Assembly (NCBI RefSeq): GCF_015533855.1
Contig: NZ_AP024154.1
Location: 5,539,501 to 5,603,500 of the forward strand
Direction: 5' to 3'
Length of the DNA: 64,000 nucleotides
From: Echinicola sp. 20G
GTDB lineage: Bacteria > Bacteroidota > Bacteroidia > Cytophagales > Cyclobacteriaceae
Numbering within the stretch: the first letter of the stretch is position 1; each line of letters opens with the position of its first letter. The translations under genes and the position numbers were made by a program. Shown here piece by piece: positions 9,667 through 18,187 of the stretch. Under the pieces are notes generated by a model. The model had not been told where the DNA came from. It saw only the letters and a list, made by a program, of their open reading frames with translations, and searched no databases.

Positions 9667-10871
9667 TTGAAACTCCTACATACTCCAATCAGCCCTCCGG
9701 CCATTTTCAATGGAAAACCGTTCAAGTTTCTGAGTGGCTGTTTGGTCTCGCACTCCTTTCTACTTGCTTCCCCATTAAAATTTACCCTATCGTATTCCTG
9801 GTTTCTTCAATTGTCTCATTTTGGGAAACCAAAAACAAAACCTTTCCCACTTGGGCCATATTTTTGACCATCTTCAGCGCCTACGCCTTGATCAATTTTG
9901 GCTTTCACTATGAGGGGCAAGCTGCAATGATAGCCAATCTGGCCAAGCTCCTGATCAACTTCCTATTCCTCTTCTCAGCAGTCACTTGGATTTCGCAAAG
10001 AGACAATAGTCGATTGCTCCAATTGATCAATTGGACGCTGCACCTGCTTTTTGTAATGGTATTCATTCAATTATGGGTATACCACCAAGCTTTAAACTTC
10101 AGGCTTTTGGCAGGCAGCAGTTCTTCCGGCCAGGCCAGTATGCTATACAGCTCAAACCTTTTCTTTTGGGGATTGGATGATAAAAACATGCTTGGCGCCC
10201 GAATCGCTTTATTGGGATTCATTTATATCCTCATACCGGTCATCCGATCGAAGAGGATCGAAGGCTGGCGAATAATAGCCATTTTTATTTTGGCTTACCT
10301 TTCCCTGTCCCGAACTCCCATTGTAGCGTTGCTGTTGGGTTGTGGCTATTTATTATGGGCATCCTCTACCAAAAAGTATCGAATCATCATCTTGATACTC
10401 CTTATTGCTGTCTCTCCCTTTATTTTAGACAAGGTCATTCGAATAGACCAGCTCACTGCCTCTAATGACGGCATGGGGGTCAGGCTAGTATATTGGAAAG
10501 CTTTTTATGAGCATTTCCTGACCATATCTCCTTGGGGAAATGGCTTTATGAGTGCACCAGCCTTCCTTTCAAAATACGCCGATTTCTATCATGGGGAACC
10601 CCATATCCATAATACATTCATGACTACTTATTTGGAATTGGGCATCATAGGCTTTCTCTCCTACCTCCTTTTTTTGGTTTACTTTATCAAAAAGTGTTAT
10701 CAGCAAAGCCCACAGTCCAATTGGTGGATAGCATGCTTTTTGCCACTCATTGCCATTATGTGTATCCTTTATTCTGGATACGATAATGACCTTGTGCTCT
10801 ACCTTGTTTTGCTATCCCTCTTTAGCATGTTGGGTAAAATAGATTTTGGACAAATTAAAATAGGAATATGA
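9663..10871 (+). CDS. Wzy-like O-antigen/EPS polymerase (module 1)
   Basis: A membrane protein of about 402 residues with many hydrophobic segments and a hydrophilic loop before the final helices (around YADFYHGEPHIHNTF), the layout and motif seen in O-antigen ligase/polymerase proteins (PF04932 type). The ATG at 9663 is preferred to the one at 9651 because GGAAGA sits just upstream of it and it overlaps the previous stop as ATGA, a translational-coupling arrangement. Such proteins polymerise lipid-linked repeat units at the periplasmic face. A ligase role is possible but less likely beside a flippase and transferases. Confidence 0.8.
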   Translation: MIETPTYSNQPSGHFQWKTVQVSEWLFGLALLSTCFPIKIYPIVFLVSSIVSFWETKNKTFPTWAIFLTIFSAYALINFGFHYEGQAAMIANLAKLLINFLFLFSAVTWISQRDNSRLLQLINWTLHLLFVMVFIQLWVYHQALNFRLLAGSSSSGQASMLYSSNLFFWGLDDKNMLGARIALLGFIYILIPVIRSKRIEGWRIIAIFILAYLSLSRTPIVALLLGCGYLLWASSTKKYRIIILILLIAVSPFILDKVIRIDQLTASNDGMGVRLVYWKAFYEHFLTISPWGNGFMSAPAFLSKYADFYHGEPHIHNTFMTTYLELGIIGFLSYLLFLVYFIKKCYQQSPQSNWWIACFLPLIAIMCILYSGYDNDLVLYLVLLSLFSMLGKIDFGQIKIGI

Positions 10872-11860
10872 CCAATCCAAAAAAAGTATTGATAGATGGT
10901 AGGTGGGCTGGCGATACAGGCATTGGCCGGTTATACAAGGAGGTGATGGAAGCCAGACCACCTGAAGCAGCCTGTTCATGGATCAAAAGTAATGCAGGAT
11001 TGGGTAGCCTGCTTTCTCCAGCTGCCCTGGGATGGGAAACACTTCAGTCAAAAGCTGATGTCTTTTACAGCCCTTCTTTTATGCCTCCATTATTTTCTAG
11101 GATGCCTTACATCTTCACAGTTCATGATTTGATGCATCTGTTTTATTATTCTCCCATGCATAAAATCTACTATCAACAGGTCATTGCCCGCTTGGCCAAA
11201 AGAGCCAAACAAGTGATCACGGTTTCTCATTTCAGCAAGAACCAACTGATAGAACTCCTGGGAATCCCTGAACATTTAATAACGGTTATCTACAATGGAG
11301 TGGACAAGCATTTTCTGAACAATGAATCCACCTTCAGTCTTAGCCGCCCCTATTTTCTCTATGTGGGCAATCGCCGAACCAATAAAAACATTCCTGCCAT
11401 GCTCCAAGCATTTGCGCAGGCTAAGATTCCTGATGATTTCATCTTTGCCCTCAGTGGCAAGCCTGATGAGGAGCTTGAAACACTGATCCAAAAACTGGGC
11501 ATTCAAAAAAAGGTACGGTTCTTGGGATTTATCCCTGAGGCAGACTTGCCCAAAGTGTACAAGGGAGCCTATGCTACCTTATTTACTTCTCTGATGGAAG
11601 GCTTTGGCATTCCTGTCTTGGAGTCCATGGCTTCTGGCACACCGGTCTTGACTTCTTCAGTAAGTGCTTTGCCGGAAATTGCAGGCAGCGCAGCCCTTTG
11701 TGTGGATCCACTTGATCAAGAAGCGATCAAAGATGGAATAGAAACGCTGGTGTATGATCAGAGCATTTACGAAGACTGCGTGACCATGGGAAAAAAACGT
11801 GCACAGGAATTTCCTTGGTCTGCCACTGCCCAAGAAACCTGGAAACTCATACTCTCTTAA
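10868..11860 (+). CDS. Family 4 (GT-B) glycosyltransferase
   Basis: A 330-residue GT4 enzyme close to mannosyltransferase-type proteins. It begins KKVLIDGRWAGDTGIGRLYK, has FTVHDLMHLFYYSP and VITVSHFSKNQL in the acceptor domain, YFLYVGNRRTNKNIPAMLQA at the start of the donor domain, and EGFGIPVLESMASGTPVLTS as the E-x7-E motif. The start overlaps the polymerase stop by four bases (ATGA). It is predicted to add a sugar to the module 1 repeat unit in the cytoplasm. Confidence 0.87.
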   Translation: MTNPKKVLIDGRWAGDTGIGRLYKEVMEARPPEAACSWIKSNAGLGSLLSPAALGWETLQSKADVFYSPSFMPPLFSRMPYIFTVHDLMHLFYYSPMHKIYYQQVIARLAKRAKQVITVSHFSKNQLIELLGIPEHLITVIYNGVDKHFLNNESTFSLSRPYFLYVGNRRTNKNIPAMLQAFAQAKIPDDFIFALSGKPDEELETLIQKLGIQKKVRFLGFIPEADLPKVYKGAYATLFTSLMEGFGIPVLESMASGTPVLTSSVSALPEIAGSAALCVDPLDQEAIKDGIETLVYDQSIYEDCVTMGKKRAQEFPWSATAQETWKLILS

Positions 11861-11880
11861 ACAGCTTAATTGGAATCAAC

Positions 11881-13596
11881 GTGAATAGTAAGCGCTTAAC
11901 CTATTGGATATTGTTTTGCATGTTTTGCCTGCTGGGCTCTTCACCCCTTCAGGCAGTTCAGTCTATACATACAACCGCCAAAACATGGAATGTGAAATCA
12001 GAAAATGCCAAGGGTGATGGACAAACTGATGACACCAAAGCCATTCAGGCCACCATCTCCAAGGCCCAGCCGGGAGATACGGTGTGGATCCCGGAAGGAA
12101 CCTACTTGGTAAAAGCACTGGGTTTAAAGTCTGGAATAAACATCAAGTCCGCCGGACTACTGAAACAAGTATTGGATAAAAATCAGGAGTACAACAAAAA
12201 CCAACAAAGTTCGACTGCACCACTCTTCCGAGGAAATGAAGTTTCCAATATCTATTTATCAGTTCGGACCCAAACCCAAAATGAATCCATCTATCTCTCC
12301 AAAAGTGAAAACATCATCATTGACCAGTCTTCGCTTAACGGAGACTCTACCAAACTAAGGTCTTTCGCTGGTATCCTTCTTTACCGTTGTATTGGGGCAA
12401 AAATATTAAAGACCACCATATCCCATTATGGAATGCCGCGGAAATTCACGGACAGCTACCAACCCGGAACTGGCATCAGGGTCCTGGAAAGTAGATTTGT
12501 GCAAATCAATGAGGCCAATATCCACCACAATGGAGAAAACGGGGTGTTCATCCATAGCAGCCACCACGTGGATGTCACCGACAGCCACATTTATAAAAAC
12601 GGCATGAGTGGCATCCAGGTGGCTTTTGGAGGTCGGGCAAACGAAAGGGATTTCCATTTTGTCAATAATATACTGGAAGAAAATGCCGGAGATGCCATAG
12701 ACATCAACAACCGCTCTACTCGAAAAACACTGAACATCCATTCCCTGATTTATAATAACAAGAGCAAAGCAAATGGTTTTGTCCATGGGGAACCTACACC
12801 AGACGGATCTGGAATTGCCACCTTGGTGAATGTTTCCGGTGTGACCATCCAATACAATACGGCCGAAGGCAATAACAGGCCCTCTATTTATTTGGAAAAA
12901 TGTGGCATCATTAATATTGACCACAATAAAGCAGATAACCAATTTGAAGTGGTCGGTCAACTGCTTAACCTACAAATGAAAGCCAATCAGTTGCGGGAAA
13001 TCACCTTCATCGAAAATGTGTCAGCCAGAAAAATATTACTGGAAAACAACACCATGAACACAATGCATATGCCCAATGGCCTACATATTGACTCCTTGAA
13101 GGTCATAAAAAATGAATTCACCAAGGCTACCCTTAACATTAACCTGAGCGGAAAAGTCACATTAGAGGAAAACATAATAGAAAGTAGCAGCGCTACCCCA
13201 TGCATTTTATTGGTAAAAGCAGATGGGGTTTTATTGAAAGGTAATAAGATAAACAGTAGTCACTCGACTGGTATTGTGGTCAGGAATATGGCCAAAAATG
13301 TAGCCATCTTGAACAATGAAATCTTGGCGAGCAATGCCTGCATTACTGACGATGGATCTCAAGGCCTGAAAGTTGAGAACAACATCTTAAAAGTATTGGA
13401 AGATGGCCAAACCTTCCAAACCATCAAAAGTAAAAATCCCAAAGAGCTTCAATTGAGCAACAACCAACACTATGGCAAAAATGGCCAAGTCGCCCTACTG
13501 ATGGAAGGAACTGGGACAGCCAAAATGGTAGCTGAAAAAATCATCAATGGCAGCACTCATTTTGGAGAGGTAAAGGTGACACAAAGTAATGACTAA
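11881..13596 (+). CDS. Secreted right-handed beta-helix protein (pectate-lyase-like)
   Basis: The open frame begins at an ATG at 11815 inside the previous gene, but the GTG at 11881 is preferred: it follows that gene's stop by 20 bases and starts a signal sequence of about 25 residues ending PLQAVQS. The mature N-terminus (NAKGDGQTDDTKAIQATI) matches the pectate-lyase-superfamily entry motif, followed by about 500 residues of repeating parallel beta-helix coils rich in N-N-x-I patterns. Such proteins in exopolysaccharide operons act as lyases, epimerases or hydrolases in the periplasm. No family-specific catalytic residues could be assigned. It sits inside the module 1 operon. Confidence 0.72.
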   Translation: MNSKRLTYWILFCMFCLLGSSPLQAVQSIHTTAKTWNVKSENAKGDGQTDDTKAIQATISKAQPGDTVWIPEGTYLVKALGLKSGINIKSAGLLKQVLDKNQEYNKNQQSSTAPLFRGNEVSNIYLSVRTQTQNESIYLSKSENIIIDQSSLNGDSTKLRSFAGILLYRCIGAKILKTTISHYGMPRKFTDSYQPGTGIRVLESRFVQINEANIHHNGENGVFIHSSHHVDVTDSHIYKNGMSGIQVAFGGRANERDFHFVNNILEENAGDAIDINNRSTRKTLNIHSLIYNNKSKANGFVHGEPTPDGSGIATLVNVSGVTIQYNTAEGNNRPSIYLEKCGIINIDHNKADNQFEVVGQLLNLQMKANQLREITFIENVSARKILLENNTMNTMHMPNGLHIDSLKVIKNEFTKATLNINLSGKVTLEENIIESSSATPCILLVKADGVLLKGNKINSSHSTGIVVRNMAKNVAILNNEILASNACITDDGSQGLKVENNILKVLEDGQTFQTIKSKNPKELQLSNNQHYGKNGQVALLMEGTGTAKMVAEKIINGSTHFGEVKVTQSND

Positions 13597-13605
13597 AAGA
13601 AAACC

Positions 13606-14526
13606 ATGAAGATCAACCTATATATCCCTACCCTGAACGCTGGTAACAAATGGCCTCAAGTAATTGAAAGCATCAATAGGCAAAGTCTTTCCCTACACAG
13701 AAAAGTCATCATTGACTCTGGCTCCACAGACCAAACCTTGTCCGCCAAGTTTATTGAAGGCTTTGATGTAATCAAGATTGACAAAAAGGATTTTGACCAT
13801 GGAGGTACCAGGCAACTTGCAGTGGAGACTTATCCTGATGCAGCCATTTTTGTCTTCCTGACCCAAGATGCCATCCTTGCTGATCATAGTGCCATTGAAA
13901 AACTGGTACAAGCATTCGAAAACAACCCTAACCTGGGAGTGGCCTATGGGAGACAGCTCCCTCACTTGAACGCCAAAACATTGGAATCCCATGCCCGGCT
14001 GTTCAATTATCCAGCCCATTCCGAAACCAGAAGCTTCCTTGATGCTGGAAAATATGGAATCAAGACCATTTCCTGTTCCAACTCTTTTGCGGCCTACCGA
14101 AAGGAAGCCTTTCTAGAAGTAGGGGGATTTCCCAAAGGCTTGATATTGGGAGAAGATGCTTATATCGCTGGCAAGATGATCTTGGCCGGATGGGACTTGG
14201 CCTATGTATCTGATTCAAAGGTGCACCACTCCCATAACTATTCAGTCAAGGAAGAATTTAAAAGGTATTTTGATATAGGTGTCTTTCATGCTGAGAGTGA
14301 TTGGATTTTTGAAAACTTTGGAAGAGCAGAAAGCAGAGGAATGCAATATTTACAATCCGAATTAAGCTATGCCTTGAAAAACAATCCAGTAGCATTACCT
14401 AAATCCATAGCTTCTCTTTTTGCCAAATGGGCAGGATATAAAATAGGCCTGAAGCACAATAAGTTACCCCTAAATTTTAAGCGAAAACTATCCATGCATT
14501 CCCGCTTTTGGCATTCCACATACTGA
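13606..14526 (+). CDS. Family 2 glycosyltransferase, rhamnosyltransferase-like
   Basis: A 306-residue GT-A enzyme beginning INLYIPTLNAGNKWPQVIES with VIIDSGSTDQT and a tripeptide TQDA at about residues 86-89 where GT2 enzymes carry the metal-binding DXD. The FDHGGTRQLAVE stretch and the later FPKGLILGEDAYIAGKMILA segment are characteristic of dTDP-rhamnosyltransferase-type GT2 proteins (RfbF/WbbL-like). Rhamnose transfer is an inference from that resemblance; no dTDP-rhamnose genes are in the window. It follows the beta-helix gene by nine bases. Confidence 0.8.
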   Translation: MKINLYIPTLNAGNKWPQVIESINRQSLSLHRKVIIDSGSTDQTLSAKFIEGFDVIKIDKKDFDHGGTRQLAVETYPDAAIFVFLTQDAILADHSAIEKLVQAFENNPNLGVAYGRQLPHLNAKTLESHARLFNYPAHSETRSFLDAGKYGIKTISCSNSFAAYRKEAFLEVGGFPKGLILGEDAYIAGKMILAGWDLAYVSDSKVHHSHNYSVKEEFKRYFDIGVFHAESDWIFENFGRAESRGMQYLQSELSYALKNNPVALPKSIASLFAKWAGYKIGLKHNKLPLNFKRKLSMHSRFWHSTY

Positions 14527-14668
14527 GTAAAGCTTCCCCATTTTTTTAATTAAAAATACCCAACTCACCTCGTTTTACACCCGATATCAAGCAGTTTACC
14601 ACTTGGCACATAAGTTGGATTTTACCTATCAGATTTATTTAACTGATTAACATAAAATCGATACTACC

Positions 14669-15388
14669 ATGGCTAATTATAATCAAGAAATCATTTACAA
14701 CCGAGGTTATCAGAATAACCCGGTCATCCCGGATTTATTCTCTTTATCCGAACTTGTCTCTATCGACAAATTGCAAAACGGCTTATTCAACATTCATATT
14801 GACAGCTCTACCAAATGGGCCAAAAGGACATTTGATATTTTCTTCTCAGGCTTGGTTTTAGTGCTAGGACTTCCCATTTATCTATTAATTGCAGTCATCA
14901 CCAAAGCAAGCTCAAAAGGACCAATATTTTATACACAAGAAAGAATTGGGGAGAATGGCAAACCATTTCATATGATTAAATTTAGGAGTATGCGAACAGA
15001 TGCCGAAAAAGATGGGCCGCAAACCACCTCCAACCAAGATCCCAGGATCACCAAGTGGGGTAACTTTATGAGAAAAACACACTTGGATGAATTGCCACAA
15101 TTCTGGAACGTGCTCAAAGGGGATATGGCCATTGTTGGTCCAAGGCCGGAACGAGAACACTTCGTCAATCAGATAGTCAGTATATCTCCTAGTTACAAAA
15201 AACTGCAAGGAATCAAACCCGGCATTACTTCCATCGGCCAGGTGTACTATGGGTATGCCGAAACAGTGGAGCAGATGGTAGAAAGAATGAAGTATGATTT
15301 GCTTTATTTGACCGGAGTGAACCTAAAAACTGACTTGAATATTATTTACCAGACGGTGAAAGTAATGGCCAATGGTAAAGGCCAGTAG
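14669..15388 (+). CDS. Initiating undecaprenyl-phosphate sugar-1-phosphate transferase
   Basis: A 239-residue member of the bacterial sugar transferase family (PF02397), the size of the catalytic C-terminal part of WbaP/WcaJ plus a 50-residue N-terminal extension. A re-entrant hydrophobic helix spans residues 55-78, KFRSM is at 104-108, the catalytic DE pair at 140-141 in LDELPQFWNVLKGDM, and VGPRPE at 156-161. It transfers a sugar 1-phosphate onto undecaprenyl phosphate, starting repeat-unit assembly. A 142-base gap separates it from the preceding operon, so it may have its own promoter. Two hairpins follow as terminators. Confidence 0.9.
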   Translation: MANYNQEIIYNRGYQNNPVIPDLFSLSELVSIDKLQNGLFNIHIDSSTKWAKRTFDIFFSGLVLVLGLPIYLLIAVITKASSKGPIFYTQERIGENGKPFHMIKFRSMRTDAEKDGPQTTSNQDPRITKWGNFMRKTHLDELPQFWNVLKGDMAIVGPRPEREHFVNQIVSISPSYKKLQGIKPGITSIGQVYYGYAETVEQMVERMKYDLLYLTGVNLKTDLNIIYQTVKVMANGKGQ

Positions 15389-15467
15389 GTAATCCTTACC
15401 GTTTGACTAAAAACTGATTATCCAACACATCATTAAAACACCAACCACCAATTTTTCTAATCAGTTA

Positions 15468-15504
15468 AATGCCGAAACTTTGACATAGGTTTCGGCATTT
15501 TTTT
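15468..15504 (+). terminator. Rho-independent terminator after the module 1 cluster
   Basis: AATGCCGAAAC pairs with GTTTCGGCATT (one-base offset at the loop) across a short loop, followed by a run of seven T on the plus strand. It lies 80 bases after the sugar transferase stop. Confidence 0.8.
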
Positions 15505-15548
15505 GATTACACGGAAAAGTTGACTACCAGTAAAATAGGCTTAAACCG

Positions 15549-15582
15549 AAAAAAGCTATCCTTAAAAAGGATAGCTTTTTTC
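15549..15582. terminator. Bidirectional terminator between convergent operons
   Basis: AAAAAGCTATCCTT and AAGGATAGCTTTTT form a near-perfect stem with a two-base loop, with A and T runs on both sides. It serves the plus-strand cluster and the minus-strand Sus operon ending at 15629. Confidence 0.85.
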
Positions 15583-15628
15583 GCATAAAATTATTTACTA
15601 ATCAAATCAAATGAGGAGAAGGTACGTC

Positions 15629-16573
15629 TTACCTAGGTCCCACATATGTATAATGCTCTACAAACGTACATCTTAATGCGCCGTTTTGGATCATATAATA
15701 GCTTACATCAATGGTCTTTTCATCTGCAGAAACCTCCACAAATTTATTGACACCATCTGGGTTCAAAGCTGCTTCACGACCATTGCCAGCAGGCTGTCCA
15801 TAATAATTCACCACACCGGATACATTGTCACTGTCATCAAATTGGAAGATGGCTGCGTAGCTACCATAGTAGCTCAAACCAGATCCCGTGTTGAACACGT
15901 ATCCTAAACCACCTAGTGCATAGTCATACCTAGCCACAGTGTTAGCTGATTGAGTCTGTAACTCTACTTCATAAGGATAGTACCCATAGAACGCAGGGAA
16001 GTTTACATCTACAAATTCACCGGTCACTTCATAAACACCATCATATTTGTTCTTCGCTACTACTGCATAGATTGCCGTATTGAAGTTGCCACTGATGGTA
16101 CCATAGGATGAATTGGTAATGGTCAAAGGAAGAGCATAGCTTTTTGAGAAGTCAAATTGACTGGTCATCAATGTAACTGTTTTGGTCACTTGACGCTGAC
16201 CCGCAGGGATGGTCACGCTCATGCCATCAATAGTATATAAATCAGAAGGAAGAACTTCGAAATGCGTCCCCTGATCTTCATTATAAGCTTCCAAAGCTGC
16301 TTCATCCACTTCAAAATCCACTACGATATCCGTAGGATTATCATGGGCACCAGAATAACTGATAATAAGCTCCAACTCCACCGCATCTACTGCATCAAAA
16401 GAGGAGATATAAAGTGGGTGAACACTCCCCGGGGCAGCAATGGCCCCGATATCGAAAAACTCGACAACGTTCTCTACCTGATCTGGATCGAAAAGCGGGT
16501 CCTCGTCCAAACAAGACGTCAAACCAAGCAACATCAAACCAAAAACTGCCAGTTTATTTATATGTTTTTTCAT
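15629..16573 (-). CDS. BT_3987-type (DUF1735) surface lipoprotein
   Basis: A 314-residue lipoprotein with a lipobox ending GLTSC at Cys21, followed by DEDPLFDP. Residues 40-160 contain the BT_3987-like N-terminal domain (formerly DUF1735), recognisable from VVDFEVDEAALEAYNEDQGT and the later IPAGQRQVTKTVTLMTSQFD. The C-terminal half is an aromatic-rich beta sandwich. Such proteins accompany SusD and are predicted surface glycan-binding proteins. It is the last gene of the SusC-SusD operon, 20 bases downstream of SusD. The ligand is unknown; the family is common in loci for N-acetylglucosamine-containing glycans, but that is context only. Confidence 0.8.
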   Translation of the reverse strand: MKKHINKLAVFGLMLLGLTSCLDEDPLFDPDQVENVVEFFDIGAIAAPGSVHPLYISSFDAVDAVELELIISYSGAHDNPTDIVVDFEVDEAALEAYNEDQGTHFEVLPSDLYTIDGMSVTIPAGQRQVTKTVTLMTSQFDFSKSYALPLTITNSSYGTISGNFNTAIYAVVAKNKYDGVYEVTGEFVDVNFPAFYGYYPYEVELQTQSANTVARYDYALGGLGYVFNTGSGLSYYGSYAAIFQFDDSDNVSGVVNYYGQPAGNGREAALNPDGVNKFVEVSADEKTIDVSYYMIQNGALRCTFVEHYTYVGPR

Positions 16574-16593
16574 AATACTTTCTTATTTAATGA

Positions 16594-18177
16594 TTATTGA
16601 CCTTGCCAGAAAATCGTATTCACAAATTGGTCCATTCCAGCAGGCACATTATTAGGGTTCAACTGGAACTCTGTATCTGGGTACAAGAACCTGACAGGTA
16701 ACCTATCAGCTCTGGTTGAAGTAGACAAGATAGAAGCAAATGTTTCTGAAGCTACACTGGAACCATTTACTATAGCAGGGTAAGCTGTTCTTCTAAACTC
16801 AGCCCAAGCTTCCTGACCATGAATAAAGTTCAAAGCAATATACTTTTGGGTGATAATGGCTTCCAATCTTTCTTCATCGGTAGTCGCCAAATCATAAACA
16901 ACCAAATAGTTGTCTGGATTGTCTGCTTTATAGGTTTCAAAATCAGCTGCAGGATCCATCCCCGCTCTTACTTCTCCAGAAGCTTCTTTGTACAGGTACC
17001 TGTAGGAAGCAATCACTCCTTCTTCAAAAGCAGCAGCATCATCTCCTGAAATATAACCTCTCATATAAGCTTCTGCCTGCAACAAATAACTCTCAGCTGC
17101 CAGCATCATAGGCACTCCAGCTATCCTTGATTTCAATAATCCAATGGTATTGCTTGCATTCACACCTGTACCTTCACCCACATACCAAGCAGTCTGGTTA
17201 GAAAGTGCATCAGGGTTATCCGTTAGGTTACCCAACTGACCTCTAGGGGTACTGGTAGGAAATTCTCTATAAACAGCTGCTCCACGACCTTGATCAAGGA
17301 TTTTGTTGCCATTATAGAAAGAGTACACAAAGATGCTTGGGATGGCTGATCTACCGCTTCCAGATAAGGACCCAGATGCATTGGTATGATAAGTCTCCCA
17401 ATAAGGATTTTGCTTGCCAGAAGAAGCAATGTACCCAGGGTTCACCATGGCATCATCTTCCAAGAATCCGATACCGGTATCGATAGAAGCCAAAGCGCTG
17501 GTCGCAAAGCTATTGCCTTCATCAGAAGAAGCCAATCTGATCAATACCCTTAACTTCAAAGTATTGGCAAATTTAGCCCACTCATCCACATCACCGCCAA
17601 ACATCACATCAGCATTCCCCATGGGTTGTGCCACATCTGAGTTCGCGAAAATATCGATAGCAGCATCCAGTTGGGTCACAAAATCCTGGTAAATGCTCAC
17701 CTGATCATCATAAACAGGGGTTACAATCTCACTACCCTGAAGTCCTTCGGTATAAGGCAGGTCTCCAAAAACATCCACCATCATTTGGAAATCATACACT
17801 TTCATCACCTTGGCCACAGCATTGTAATAGCCCATTTCTGGAATCTCAGCAGTTGACTCTTCAATGTACTGGTAGTTGATCAAATCATCATAAGCTGAAG
17901 CCCAGGTACCAGCGTAAGACCCCGTGGTATAGTTGTAAGTGACGGTAGAACCCCATCCACCATAACCACCGGCATTGGCGGTATAACCTACAATCCAGCC
18001 TGCACTGGTATTAAAGCTTCTCGTTAAACTGGCAGTTCTTGTCAGCGCATTCGGCAATACCAGCTCGGGAGTGGCTGAAGTCGCCTGATTCGGGTTTTCA
18101 TTGTCTCCCAAAAACTCACTACATGAGCTTAGGGCAATTAATGACAATAGAAATAATGTATTAAATATTCTTTTCAT
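16594..18177 (-). CDS. SusD/RagB-like nutrient-binding lipoprotein
   Basis: A 527-residue outer-membrane lipoprotein with lipobox LSSC near residue 19 followed by SEFLGDNENPNQATSATPEL, the entry of the SusD-like_2 (PF12771) branch. A mostly helical TPR-like body follows, with AESYLLQAEAYMRG and HGQEAWAEFRRTAYP near the C-terminus. SusD-like proteins cap the SusC transporter and bind the oligosaccharide on the cell surface. It starts ten bases after the SusC stop, so the two are cotranscribed. Confidence 0.92.
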   Translation of the reverse strand: MKRIFNTLFLLSLIALSSCSEFLGDNENPNQATSATPELVLPNALTRTASLTRSFNTSAGWIVGYTANAGGYGGWGSTVTYNYTTGSYAGTWASAYDDLINYQYIEESTAEIPEMGYYNAVAKVMKVYDFQMMVDVFGDLPYTEGLQGSEIVTPVYDDQVSIYQDFVTQLDAAIDIFANSDVAQPMGNADVMFGGDVDEWAKFANTLKLRVLIRLASSDEGNSFATSALASIDTGIGFLEDDAMVNPGYIASSGKQNPYWETYHTNASGSLSGSGRSAIPSIFVYSFYNGNKILDQGRGAAVYREFPTSTPRGQLGNLTDNPDALSNQTAWYVGEGTGVNASNTIGLLKSRIAGVPMMLAAESYLLQAEAYMRGYISGDDAAAFEEGVIASYRYLYKEASGEVRAGMDPAADFETYKADNPDNYLVVYDLATTDEERLEAIITQKYIALNFIHGQEAWAEFRRTAYPAIVNGSSVASETFASILSTSTRADRLPVRFLYPDTEFQLNPNNVPAGMDQFVNTIFWQGQ

Positions 18178-18187
18178 CTCAACTCAA

